Below are positions 34,498-42,804 of a stretch of DNA of 64,000 nt, in pieces. The notes under the pieces were generated by a model, which did no database searches, was not told the origin of the DNA, and was given only the letters and a program-made list of their open reading frames with translations. Every line of letters starts with the position of its first letter. Position 1 is the stretch's first letter. The position numbers and the translations under genes are program-made. The DNA comes from JAUVPB01 sp965223695 (GTDB lineage: Bacteria; Actinomycetota; Thermoleophilia; Gaiellales; Gaiellaceae): positions 1-64,000 of the forward strand of contig CBDCXJ010000023.1 in assembly GCA_965223695.1 (NCBI GenBank). The letters run 5' to 3'.

Positions 34498-36420
34498 ATG
34501 CCCTGTAACGTGCCGCTGCTCATGGGAGGATCGACACCGTGGAGACACGGGTCTATGCTCGGGTTACTGGCGGCCGCACTCGCCATCGCGGGCGCCCTCG
34601 CCTTCGCGACTGACGTCTCGGGCGCTCGGCAGCCGACCGCGGTGCAGCTCGTCACGCGCGACGCGATCGTCGCGAGCGGCCGCTGGTTCGAGCTCGAGCT
34701 TCGCTGTCCCGGGTCGGCGCGCTCATGCGATGGACGCGTGACTGTTCGCGAGCCGGGGAAGCGCATCCTCGCCCGCGGCCCCGCGTCGCTCAGCCCAGGG
34801 ATCGCGACCACGGTGCGGATGAAGCTCACGAAGAAGGCATTCAAGCGCGTGCGCCGGAAGGGCCCGCTCGCCGCGCGCGTCGTGATGCGTGGCCGGGACG
34901 CCACGGGACGCAGACTCAAGCTGCGCGACAGCGTCACGATCGGCGTGCCGGTGCGCGAGAAGCCCTCGCTCCTCCTCGGCGTGGCAGACGATTTGATCCA
35001 GGGAGCACCCGTGCAGACCGCGCAGGTGATCCGCGACCTCGGCCTCGGGGCCGTTCGGATGCTGTTCCACTGGCGCCCCGGGCAGAGCACGCTCGGTCCC
35101 GTACAGACGGCGATCCTTGCGGGCGTCGTGGGCGCCGCGCCCGACTTGCGCGTCCTCGTCACGACCCGTGCGCAGGCAAGCAGCGACGCTCCGTCCTCGG
35201 CTTCCGAGCGTAGTGCGTACTGCTCGTTCCTTGGCGACATCGCAGCGCGCTTCCCTGAGATCAAGGACTTCGGGATCTGGCTGGAGCCCAACAAGCAACG
35301 CTTCTGGGCACCGCAGTTCGACGCGAGCGGCGCCAGCGTGGCACCGCGCAGCTACGTCAAACTTCTCTCGCACTGCTGGGACGTGTTACATGGCATCCGC
35401 GCAGACGTGAACGTAATCGGGCCGTCGACCGCGTCGAAGGGGAACGATCGACCCAACGCCCGCTCGAACATCTCGCACGCACCGGGAACATTCATCCGCC
35501 TGATGGGCGATGCCTACCGAACCAGCGGACGCACGGCGCCCATCCTCGACACGATCGGTCACCACCCCTACGGAGAGCACTCCGCCGAGCGGCCATGGGT
35601 CGAGCACCGGCGCTCGTCCACCATCGGAATGGGCGACTGGGCCGAGCTGATGCAGGCTCTTCACGACGCCTTCGCGGGCACGGGCCAGCCCATGCCTGGG
35701 AGCGGCACCGTGCGGATCTGGTATGTCGAGAACGGGTACCAAACAGTTCCGAGCAAAGCCAAGGCCGGTCTCTACACGGGCGCCGAGAACGACCCACACG
35801 ACCTCGACCCGCATGTTTCGCCCGCGCCTGACCAGACGACGCAGCTCAATGACGCCGTCCGGTTGGCCTACTGCCAATCGTACGTGACGGCCCTGTTCGA
35901 CTTTCTCCTCTACGACGAGGCTCCACTCAGCCGCTGGCAGTCGGGGCTCTTCTGGACGGACCGGACACCGAAGGGCTCGGCCGCCGCATATGCCGACCAG
36001 GCGCGCGCGGCGAATGCGCGCAAGATCCCGTGCTCGCGGCTCAAGGGTGGCCCGGCTCAGCGTGCGTTCGTTCCCAGAACGGCAGTCGACGTCACCCGTG
36101 TCGGCTGGGTCAAGGCGACGCGGTTCAACCACAAGCACGACCTGTGGCGTGCCCAGGTCGCCGTCGACGAGAAGTCACGCTACGTGGCAACGATCGTGCC
36201 TGTTCGGCGTCGCGGGACGAGCGCGCGAGCGGCCGGACAGGCCGCTCACACCGTCAAGGGCACGCTCCGAAAGGGCTTCTACCACTGGGTCGCGTTCCCG
36301 CGCCAGCGACTCAGGCCTGGGCTCTACCGCATCGAGATGACCGTCACGAGCCGCGTCAACGCCGCGCGGCGGGCGACTCTCGACGGCCCCGTGTTCAGGG
36401 TCCTTGCCAAGCGTCGTTAG
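34498..36420 (+). CDS. Secreted protein with GH-A-clan-like catalytic domain
   Basis: This protein (640 residues from ATG 34498) has a signal-like hydrophobic segment LGLLAAALAIAGALAF ending near SGA. An N-terminal beta domain is followed by a TIM-barrel-like region (LLLGVADD, GLGAVRMLFHWRPGQS). Glu263 in FGIWLEPNK resembles the acid/base of clan GH-A, and Glu411 in IWYVENGYQ resembles its nucleophile, with about 150 residues between them as expected. A C-terminal beta domain follows. A glycosidase is likely, substrate unknown. The start is uncertain: ATGs at 34498, 34522 and 34555 are in frame and none has a good ribosome site; 34522 keeps positive residues before the hydrophobic core. Confidence 0.75.
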   Translation: MPCNVPLLMGGSTPWRHGSMLGLLAAALAIAGALAFATDVSGARQPTAVQLVTRDAIVASGRWFELELRCPGSARSCDGRVTVREPGKRILARGPASLSPGIATTVRMKLTKKAFKRVRRKGPLAARVVMRGRDATGRRLKLRDSVTIGVPVREKPSLLLGVADDLIQGAPVQTAQVIRDLGLGAVRMLFHWRPGQSTLGPVQTAILAGVVGAAPDLRVLVTTRAQASSDAPSSASERSAYCSFLGDIAARFPEIKDFGIWLEPNKQRFWAPQFDASGASVAPRSYVKLLSHCWDVLHGIRADVNVIGPSTASKGNDRPNARSNISHAPGTFIRLMGDAYRTSGRTAPILDTIGHHPYGEHSAERPWVEHRRSSTIGMGDWAELMQALHDAFAGTGQPMPGSGTVRIWYVENGYQTVPSKAKAGLYTGAENDPHDLDPHVSPAPDQTTQLNDAVRLAYCQSYVTALFDFLLYDEAPLSRWQSGLFWTDRTPKGSAAAYADQARAANARKIPCSRLKGGPAQRAFVPRTAVDVTRVGWVKATRFNHKHDLWRAQVAVDEKSRYVATIVPVRRRGTSARAAGQAAHTVKGTLRKGFYHWVAFPRQRLRPGLYRIEMTVTSRVNAARRATLDGPVFRVLAKRR

Positions 36421-36455
36421 CACCCGAGCGGCGGCGCGCCCAAGGTGCGCTCGCG

Positions 36456-36851
36456 CTAGCTCTCGGAGCTCTTCTTCTTGCCCTTGCCCTCGGAAGAGGT
36501 GCCTGACGAGTCCTTCGACGCGGCATTCGAGGAGTCACTCGACTTGCTGTCGGACGAGCCCTCGGACGCGCCGCTCGACGAGCCTGCGGTCTCGGCCTTC
36601 TCGCCTGACTTCTTGTCGTCCCCACCCTCGGACGATGTCCCCTCGCCCTCGCCGCCTTCGCCCTTGCGGTTGCCGCGGCCGTAGTCAGTGGCATAGAACC
36701 CTGACCCCTTGAAGTGGACGGCGACGGGGAAGAGCACGCGCTCGACGGGGCTCTTGTCGCACTCCTCGCAGCTCGCCGGCCCATCCTCGGACATCTTGTG
36801 GAAGGTCTCGAACTCGTGGCCGTCGGGACATCGATAGACATAGGTCGGCAT
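36456..36851 (-). CDS. FmdB-type zinc ribbon protein
   Basis: This 131-residue protein starts with the small zinc ribbon MPTYVYRCPDGHEFE then CEECDKSPVERVL, where CxxxH and CxxC likely bind zinc. The second half (from about residue 60) is low-complexity, rich in Ser, Gly, Lys and Glu, and must be disordered. Proteins of this family are called regulatory because of amidase-operon FmdB, but their role is unclear. It converges on the secreted glycosidase-like gene and may be the last gene of a minus-strand set starting at 38130. Confidence 0.85.
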   Translation of the reverse strand: MPTYVYRCPDGHEFETFHKMSEDGPASCEECDKSPVERVLFPVAVHFKGSGFYATDYGRGNRKGEGGEGEGTSSEGGDDKKSGEKAETAGSSSGASEGSSDSKSSDSSNAASKDSSGTSSEGKGKKKSSES

Positions 36852-36975
36852 TTGAGATCAGGGGGCGCTCGGGTCGATTTTGAGCCGCCGCATGGTAGCA
36901 GGGTGCCCCTGGCCTCCCGGGGTGAGCAGAGACCCATTCGGGCACGCGCGTCGGGCGGAATCCTCCTCTATATCG

Positions 36976-37188
36976 TCACTCGGAACGCGGCTCCTGAGCC
37001 TGGCGGGCGCGCCATTCCTCGTGACAGGGAGCCTCTTCGAAACGCCCGAGTCCGGGGGCGCTCTCAGCGCGAGAGCCGTCTGCTCGCGAGCGCCGCAGGC
37101 CGCCGGCCGCGAGCACACCCGCGAGACCGCCGAGCAGACCGCCGAGCAGGAACGACGTAATGGAAGTCTGACGGCGCGAGCCCGGCAC
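36976..37188 (-). CDS. Small membrane protein, glycine-rich helix
   Basis: This 70-residue protein has one hydrophobic, glycine-rich segment (FLLGGLLGGLAGVLAAGG) followed by a basic and acidic tail, like short YtxH-type proteins. The start is GTG 37188, 4 bp after the preceding gene stops, so an operon is likely. No function can be given. Confidence 0.55.
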   Translation of the reverse strand: MPGSRRQTSITSFLLGGLLGGLAGVLAAGGLRRSRADGSRAESAPGLGRFEEAPCHEEWRARQAQEPRSE

Positions 37189-37192
37189 GCCG

Positions 37193-37411
37193 CTACTCGT
37201 CGACGCGCTCGATCGCCACGATGTCGTCCGGTTCGAAGTCGTCCGCGCCCGCGGTGCCCCAGCCGACGATGTCGCCGCTTGGCAGCACCGCGACAGGCGC
37301 GAGAACGCGCCCGTCGCGCAACAAGAGACGCGTGTGCTGCACGCCGAACGCGTCCTGGGGCCATGAGGCGATCTCGTCGAGCACCCAGAGGGGAAGGCGC
37401 TCGGGAATCAC
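37193..37411 (-). CDS. Small hypothetical protein
   Basis: This 72-residue acidic protein contains no transmembrane segment and no motif I recognise; it has alternating strand-like segments (TRLLLRDGRVLAPVAVL, DDIVAIERV) that could form a small beta barrel. The GTG start overlaps the stop of the membrane protein gene by four bases (GTGA), which supports it being real. Confidence 0.6.
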   Translation of the reverse strand: MIPERLPLWVLDEIASWPQDAFGVQHTRLLLRDGRVLAPVAVLPSGDIVGWGTAGADDFEPDDIVAIERVDE

Positions 37412-38130
37412 GCGGCGGCCGACCCGCGCAGGCGTGCCCGCTGGTTGAGGTACAGCATGGCGAGCCCGATGAAGACAATCGGGACGAGCACTGCCCGCGA
37501 GATGACGAAGGCCGCCAGCTCGCCCTGATCACCCCAGTTGTCGAGCGCGCCGGCCAGCAACGACGTGATCAGAACTGTCACCGCATAGAGGATGAAGACG
37601 ACGAGAACCGCGTGCATGAACGCAGCCTGGGCAAGGCCGAACGACCGCCGCAGCGCTACCAGCATGCCGCGCCAACCCACCCGCTCGTCGCGCTGCTCGC
37701 GCATGACGATGGGGACCGCAAACGACGTGATCGAGAGCCAGACGATCGCAAGCAGCGTCAACACCGCATCGATGCGACCGAGCGTTGCCGGCACGCCGAC
37801 GATCAGGACGAGGCCGGCCAGGGCAGGAGCGGCTGCTTGCATCCTGATCAGCGCCTCGTGCCGCGACCAACCGCTCGCGACCGAGACGGTCGCGGCAAAG
37901 CAAGCGACGAACGCCACGGCGACGATGGCAAGGCCAACAACGGTCGGAATGCCGAATGCCGCGTACGTGCTGAGGCCAGCCAGAGCCTCGACCGCGCCAA
38001 TCGAGACGTAGGTCAGGGGGTGACGGCCGTACTCGCGAAGCGCCGCGCCGAGCACCTCGCCAGCGCCAAGAGGCTCGGTTACTTCGAGCCGCCCGGCTGA
38101 TCCTGCCGCCCCTGCGCTCGACGCACCCAT
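37408..38130 (-). CDS. Polytopic membrane protein, unknown function
   Basis: This protein of about 240 residues has five or six hydrophobic helices (TYVSIGAVEALAGLSTYAAF, VVGLAIVAVAFVACFAATV, ALAGLVLIVGVPATLG, AVLTLLAIVWLSITSFAVP, AFMHAVLVVFILYAVTVLI, AVLVPIVFIGLAMLYL). The cytoplasmic-looking loop MREQRDERVGWRGMLVALRRSFG is like those of DUF4013/YIP-type proteins, but I do not assign it. ATG 38130 is chosen because a TAGCAT hexamer ends seven bases before it, the leaderless pattern seen elsewhere here; ATG 38139 and 38190 are alternatives. It leads a small operon down to 36976 and perhaps 36456. Confidence 0.7.
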   Translation of the reverse strand: MGASSAGAAGSAGRLEVTEPLGAGEVLGAALREYGRHPLTYVSIGAVEALAGLSTYAAFGIPTVVGLAIVAVAFVACFAATVSVASGWSRHEALIRMQAAAPALAGLVLIVGVPATLGRIDAVLTLLAIVWLSITSFAVPIVMREQRDERVGWRGMLVALRRSFGLAQAAFMHAVLVVFILYAVTVLITSLLAGALDNWGDQGELAAFVISRAVLVPIVFIGLAMLYLNQRARLRGSAAA

Positions 38131-38137
38131 CGGAGCC

Positions 38138-38143
38138 ATGCTA
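38138..38143 (-). promoter_or_regulatory. -10-like TAGCAT of a leaderless gene
   Basis: TAGCAT on the minus strand ends 7 bases before ATG 38130. Confidence 0.4.
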
Positions 38144-38191
38144 CGCGTCTCAGCCTGCATCCAGACCCACGAGATCGTGGAATCGACCATC

Positions 38192-38197
38192 TAGTCT
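38192..38197 (+). promoter_or_regulatory. -10-like TAGTCT of a leaderless gene
   Basis: TAGTCT ends 6 bases before GTG 38204, so transcription would start at or next to the start codon. No clear -35. Confidence 0.5.
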
Positions 38198-38203
38198 GGC
38201 GCG

Positions 38204-39034
38204 GTGAGCGTCTGCACACTCGGCGATCTGCTCGTCGACGTGATCGTCGCTATCGATGGGCCGATCGCTGCCGACACCGACACCTTTGGCGACATTGAGG
38301 TCGCTGCCGGAGGGCAGGCGGCTAACGTCTCCGCGTGGGTTGCGACGCTCGGTGGGCGCGCCGGCGTCATCTGTGCCCGCTGCTCTGACCCCGCGGGTGC
38401 GATGCTCGAGACCGATATGGCACTGCGAGAAGTCGAGCTGGTCGGACCGCGTGTCGAGGGACGAACCGGCACCGTCGTATCGCTCGCGCGCGCAGACGGC
38501 ACCCGCAGCATGCTGACCGACCGCGGCAGCGCGGCGGCGCTCGACGGAGCCGCTATCCAGCCGGCCTGGCTCGAGGGCTTCGGGTCACTGCATGTGTCGG
38601 GCTACGCGCTCGCAGCCGAGCCGATGCGCTCGAGCGCGATCCGCACGGCCTCGCTTGCAGCCGATCGCGGGATGTGCGTCAGCGTCGACCTGGCCTCGAC
38701 GAGCGCGATCGATGCGACCGGACCCGCGGCCTTTGCGGCGGCGCTCGCCGAGCTCAAGCCCGCGCTCGTGTTCGCGACCGAGGCAGAGCATGAGGCGCTC
38801 TCGGTCGCGGCGCCTGGCGGCACCTCGCCCGAGACGCTCGTACTGAAGCGCGGCGCGGCCGGCTTCAGCGTCATCGACGCTGCGGGCTCACGCCACGTCG
38901 ACGCCGCGCCGGTGACCGTCGTCGACGCCACGGGCGCCGGTGATGCGCTCGCGGCCGGCTACCTCGTCGGTGGCGCCGAACTGGCGCGCGACGCGGCGGC
39001 CCGGTGCCTCGCGCAACGGGGAGCAATGCCGTGA
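38204..39034 (+). CDS. PfkB-family carbohydrate kinase, probable pseudouridine kinase
   Basis: This 276-residue ribokinase-family protein has the glycine motif VAAGGQAANVSAWVATLGG at residues 33-51 and the anion-hole/catalytic signature VVDATGAGDALAAGYL near the C terminus, with Asp as base. It is rather short for the family. The GTGA overlap with the pseudouridine-5'-phosphate glycosidase gene downstream strongly suggests that it phosphorylates pseudouridine, as in PsuK. It has a leaderless-type start. Confidence 0.82.
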   Translation: MSVCTLGDLLVDVIVAIDGPIAADTDTFGDIEVAAGGQAANVSAWVATLGGRAGVICARCSDPAGAMLETDMALREVELVGPRVEGRTGTVVSLARADGTRSMLTDRGSAAALDGAAIQPAWLEGFGSLHVSGYALAAEPMRSSAIRTASLAADRGMCVSVDLASTSAIDATGPAAFAAALAELKPALVFATEAEHEALSVAAPGGTSPETLVLKRGAAGFSVIDAAGSRHVDAAPVTVVDATGAGDALAAGYLVGGAELARDAAARCLAQRGAMP

Positions 39035-39954
39035 CGAGAGCGCTCCCGCTCATCGTCGCCCCGAGCGTTGGCGAGGCCCTGGAGGCCGGTGCACCCGTCG
39101 TTGCCCTCGAGGCGACACTCGTCTCGCACGGCTTTCCGGTCGGTCGCGGTGCCGCGGTTGCCGCCGAGGCAGCGGTGGCCATCGAGGCGGCGGGCGCGAC
39201 ACCGGCAACGATCGGTCTAATCGATGGAGCGATACGCGTGGGCCTCGATCAGAGCGAGCTCGAGCGCTTCTCGGCGAGCCCAGACGCACGCAAGGTCAGT
39301 GCGCGCGACATCGCGAGCTGCCTCGCCAGGGGTGAGCTCGGAGCGACGACGGTCGGAGCGACACTCGCGATCTGTCGACTCGCAGGCCTCCGAGCGTTCG
39401 CGACCGGCGGCATCGGCGGCGTCCACCGGGGCTACGCCGAGCGGCCCGACATCTCCTCGGACCTGCGTGCGCTCGCCGGCACGCAAACGCTCGTCGTCTG
39501 CTCGGGCGTCAAGAGCCTGCTCGACGTGATCGCCACCCATGAGCTGCTCGAGAGCCTGGGTGTGCCGGTGCTCGGCTGGCAGACCAACACCCTGCCGCTC
39601 TTCTACAGCCGCGACGGCGGCCCACCACTCGAGCAAGTCGACACGGCGGCGCAGGTCGCAGCGATAGTTACGCGCCACTGGGCGCTGGGCGGGCATGGGC
39701 TCGTCGTCGCACGCCCGCCCGACCCAGAGATTCCCGGCGCCCAGGTGGAGGGGCTCTTTGACCAGGCGCTTCGAGCCGCCGAGCGCGCCGGCATCAGCGG
39801 CGGGGCGCTCACACCCTTCGTTCTCTCGCAAACGCACGAAGCGAGCGAACGTCGCTCGCTCGATGTCAACCATCGCCTGATCGTCGACAATGCCGCGCTC
39901 GCCGCGACGATCGCCGGCGCACTTGGGGACACGCAAGAAGAGGAGTCGCAATGA
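39031..39954 (+). CDS. psuG: Pseudouridine-5'-phosphate glycosidase
   Basis: This 307-residue enzyme splits pseudouridine 5'-phosphate to uracil and ribose 5-phosphate. Family landmarks are VVALEATLVSHGFP with the catalytic Glu, TPATIGLIDG, RKVSARDIA with the catalytic Lys, GGIGGVHRG, SSDLRALAGT, VLGWQTNTLPLFYSR, and late TPFVLSQTHEAS. GTG 39031 is chosen: it overlaps the kinase stop codon by four bases and GGGAG lies just upstream. An earlier in-frame GTG at 39004 would lie inside the kinase gene. Kinase plus glycosidase form a complete pseudouridine salvage route. Confidence 0.92.
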   Translation: MTRALPLIVAPSVGEALEAGAPVVALEATLVSHGFPVGRGAAVAAEAAVAIEAAGATPATIGLIDGAIRVGLDQSELERFSASPDARKVSARDIASCLARGELGATTVGATLAICRLAGLRAFATGGIGGVHRGYAERPDISSDLRALAGTQTLVVCSGVKSLLDVIATHELLESLGVPVLGWQTNTLPLFYSRDGGPPLEQVDTAAQVAAIVTRHWALGGHGLVVARPPDPEIPGAQVEGLFDQALRAAERAGISGGALTPFVLSQTHEASERRSLDVNHRLIVDNAALAATIAGALGDTQEEESQ

Positions 39955-40736
39955 AACGACGTTACGTTGACGTCGACCACGGCCAGCTCCACTTCCGCGA
40001 GCTTGGCAGCGGGCCCGCGCTGCTGCTTCTGCACAAGACACCGTCGAGCTCTATTCAGTACACGCGAGCGATGCCCCTCCTCGCCAGTGGCTTTCGCGCG
40101 ATTGCGCTCGATACGCCGGGGTTCGGCATGTCGGACCCGACGCCGGAACAGCCTGCGATGGAGGACTACGGGCAGATCGTGGGGCAGTTCCTCGATGCGC
40201 TCGATCTGGAATCTGTTCACCTGGTCGGCCACCACACCGGCGCGTCGATCGCGATCGAGCTCGCCGCGCGACACCCGGAGCGCGTGAGCCGGCTCGTTCT
40301 CGCCGGTGTGCTTGCGTTCGACGACGACGCCGTCCGCGCCGAGTGGCGCACCTACCTCGACGAGCACAAGTACGAGCCAGACACCAGCGGCGCGTTCCTC
40401 GAGACCTACCCCAAGCCGATGCTGAAGCGCGACCAGGAGTTCTCGCCGCCGGATCCCGAGCGCTACTGGCTCGAGCTGGTCGCCTACCTACAGGCCGGGG
40501 CGCGATTCTGGTGGTCGTACAACGCGGTCGTCGAGCACCGCGCCTTCGACCTGCTTCCTTCGCTGGAGCCACCCACGCTCGTGCTCAATCAGCTCGAGGG
40601 ACGTGTCTACGAGAGCACCAAGCGTGTGGCGGCGGCGATCCCGCACGCGGAGCATGTCGAGCTGCCGGGAAGCTCGGAGGGCGTCATGGACGATCCGGCG
40701 ACGTTCAGCCAGGCGGTCCTCGACTTCCTCGGTTGA
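39951..40736 (+). CDS. Alpha/beta-hydrolase fold protein without the catalytic Ser and His
   Basis: This 261-residue protein has the alpha/beta-hydrolase layout: LLLLHKTPSSS at the oxyanion loop, AIALDTPGFGMSD, and the elbow HLVGHHTGASIA. The elbow should read GxSxG, but here the nucleophile position is His95. The C-terminal catalytic His region reads LPGSSEGVMDDP, where a GH is expected, so the His also seems lost. The protein may be a non-hydrolytic enzyme, a binding protein, or use another mechanism. Its ATG overlaps the psuG stop (ATGA), so it is translated with the pseudouridine genes, though its link to that pathway is unknown. Confidence 0.8.
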   Translation: MKRRYVDVDHGQLHFRELGSGPALLLLHKTPSSSIQYTRAMPLLASGFRAIALDTPGFGMSDPTPEQPAMEDYGQIVGQFLDALDLESVHLVGHHTGASIAIELAARHPERVSRLVLAGVLAFDDDAVRAEWRTYLDEHKYEPDTSGAFLETYPKPMLKRDQEFSPPDPERYWLELVAYLQAGARFWWSYNAVVEHRAFDLLPSLEPPTLVLNQLEGRVYESTKRVAAAIPHAEHVELPGSSEGVMDDPATFSQAVLDFLG

Positions 40737-40738
40737 CG

Positions 40739-40771
40739 CGTCTGAACGCAGGGCGCGAGCGCGTTCAGGCG
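40739..40771. terminator. Bidirectional hairpin between convergent genes
   Basis: CGTCTGAACGC (40739-40749) pairs with GCGTTCAGGCG (40761-40771), 11 bp with one G-T pair. The HyuA stop codon lies inside the right arm. Confidence 0.7.
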
Positions 40772-42804
40772 AGCTGGATCACGAGGTTGCCCGCATCGTC
40801 GACCTCGAGCGTCTGCCCGGGATGGACGAGCGTCGTCGTCGTCGGCTCCTCGACGACTAGCGGGCCGGGTGCCGAGAAGGCCACCGGGAGATCGTCGCGC
40901 TCGTAGACGGCAGTGTCGTGCACGCCGTCGATGTCGAAGTCGACGTTCCGCCGCCCCTTCCGGGTCGGTGTCGACCCGGCCGCAGCGAGCGGGGCAGAAC
41001 GCGGCTCGACGCGATCACGCAGGCCAAACGCCGCCACGTGGAAGGTGACGAACTCGACCGCAGTGTCGGGCAGATCGAACGTGTACGCACGGCGGTGCTC
41101 TGCGTGGAAGCTCTCGACGATCGCCTCGACCGGCTCGCCCGCCGTGGTAAGCACCCGCACGGCGTGCTCCTGCCCGTCGTAGCGCATGTCGACTGAACGA
41201 GCGAAGCTCGCCTCCTCGGCCGCCTGCTCGCGGCCCAGGTCGTCGCGAGCCTCGGCCTCGAGCTCGGCGTACAGCGCCTCGATCTCGTTGGTCGCAACCT
41301 CATCGGCGCGCATGATGCGTGTCTGGATCACGTCGACACGCGGGTCGGTGAGGCACATGCCCCAGGCCGAGAACACACCCGAGTAGGGCGGGATGATCAC
41401 ACGCTTGACCCTGAGCTCGGCGCCCAGCGCCGCTGCGTGCATCGGGCCACCGCCGCCCGCGGCTACCAGCACGAAGTCGCGAGGGTCGTAGCCACGTCGC
41501 ACCGTGATGAGCTTGAGCACGTTGATCATGTTCGCGTTCAAGAGGCGGACGATCCCGTTGGCGAGCTCGCGTGCACCGTGGCCGAGCTCCCCGCCAAGCC
41601 GCACGAGCGCCTGCTCGGCCAGCTCGGTACTGACCGCGACCGACCCGCCGAGAAAGTAGTCGGGGTCGAGAACGCCGGCCAGGAGCTTGGCGTCGGTCAC
41701 GGTCGGCTGGTCGCCGCCGAGTCCGTAGCAGGCAGGGCCGGGCTCCGCGCCCGCGCTTCGCGGGCCGACACGGAGCGAGCCACCGTCGTCGATCCAGGCG
41801 ATGCTTCCGCCTCCCGCTCCGATCTCGACGATATCGACGACCGGAACCATGACCGGGTAGCCGGCACTGTCCGGGCGCCATTCGATCCGGTACTCGGTCG
41901 TGGTTTTCGGTTCGCCGCCGAGAACGAGCGAGGTCTTTGCCGTGGTGCCGCCGATGTCGAGGTAGAGGACGTCCGGCTCAGCGATTCGCTCACCGATACG
42001 TGCGGCACCGACCACGCCTCCAGCCGGGCCCGACTCGACCAGGTAGATCGGGCGCTCGCAGGCCGCGCGCGCAGTCGCGGTGCCGGCGTTCGACTGCATG
42101 ATCTGCAACGGCCCCTCGAGACCGGCGTCGCCGAGGCGCTGCTCGAGCTCGTTGACGTAGCGACCAACGCGCGGCTGCACGTAGGAGTTGAGTACTGCCG
42201 TGCTTGAGCGCTCGTACTCGCGCCACTCGCGGGTGACGTCCGACGACGCGGTGACGGCGACGCCGTCGAGGCGCTCGCGCAAATAGTCGCGACAGGCTCG
42301 CTCGTGCTCGGGATGGGCGTAGGAGTGCAGGAAGCACACGGCCAGCGCCTCGAGCCCGGCCGCCGCAATCGCGCTCGCCAGCTCGTCGAGCTCCTCGACC
42401 GCCAACGGCTCAAGGACGTTGCCGTGTCGATCGACGCGCTCGGTGACCTCGTAGCGGTGGCGGCGCGGCACGAACGCCACCGGCTTCTGGGGCACCAGGT
42501 TGTACATGTCGGGTCGATTCCCACGTGCGATCTGTAGGACGTCGCGAAAGCCGCGCGTCGTCACGAGACCCGTCCGGGCTCCGGTCCGCTCGGTCAGCGT
42601 GTTGATGACCACGGTCGTTCCGTGCGAGAGCGAGGCAACGTCCGCGAGCTCGACGCCACCACGGTCGATCACGTCGAGCACCCCTTGCGCAAGATCTGAG
42701 GGCGTCGTCGACGACTTCGCGAACGTCAGCTCGCCGCTTGCATCGTCGAGCTGAACGAGATCGGTGAACGTTCCACCGATGTCTGTGGCAACGCGGGTGC
42801 TCAT
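40765..42804 (-). CDS. hyuA: Hydantoinase A/oxoprolinase family protein (third pair)
   Basis: This 679-residue ATPase subunit has DIGGTFTDLVQLDD at residues 8-21, SGPAGGVVGAARIG, a second phosphate loop LDIGGTTAKTSLV, GAGGGSIAWIDDGG and GPRSAGAEPGPACYG. The ATG overlaps the stop of the preceding HyuB gene (ATGA), so here B is encoded before A, the reverse of the other two pairs. Reaction class as for the other Hyu proteins: ATP-dependent ring opening or carboxylation, substrate unknown. Confidence 0.92.
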   Translation of the reverse strand: MSTRVATDIGGTFTDLVQLDDASGELTFAKSSTTPSDLAQGVLDVIDRGGVELADVASLSHGTTVVINTLTERTGARTGLVTTRGFRDVLQIARGNRPDMYNLVPQKPVAFVPRRHRYEVTERVDRHGNVLEPLAVEELDELASAIAAAGLEALAVCFLHSYAHPEHERACRDYLRERLDGVAVTASSDVTREWREYERSSTAVLNSYVQPRVGRYVNELEQRLGDAGLEGPLQIMQSNAGTATARAACERPIYLVESGPAGGVVGAARIGERIAEPDVLYLDIGGTTAKTSLVLGGEPKTTTEYRIEWRPDSAGYPVMVPVVDIVEIGAGGGSIAWIDDGGSLRVGPRSAGAEPGPACYGLGGDQPTVTDAKLLAGVLDPDYFLGGSVAVSTELAEQALVRLGGELGHGARELANGIVRLLNANMINVLKLITVRRGYDPRDFVLVAAGGGGPMHAAALGAELRVKRVIIPPYSGVFSAWGMCLTDPRVDVIQTRIMRADEVATNEIEALYAELEAEARDDLGREQAAEEASFARSVDMRYDGQEHAVRVLTTAGEPVEAIVESFHAEHRRAYTFDLPDTAVEFVTFHVAAFGLRDRVEPRSAPLAAAGSTPTRKGRRNVDFDIDGVHDTAVYERDDLPVAFSAPGPLVVEEPTTTTLVHPGQTLEVDDAGNLVIQLA

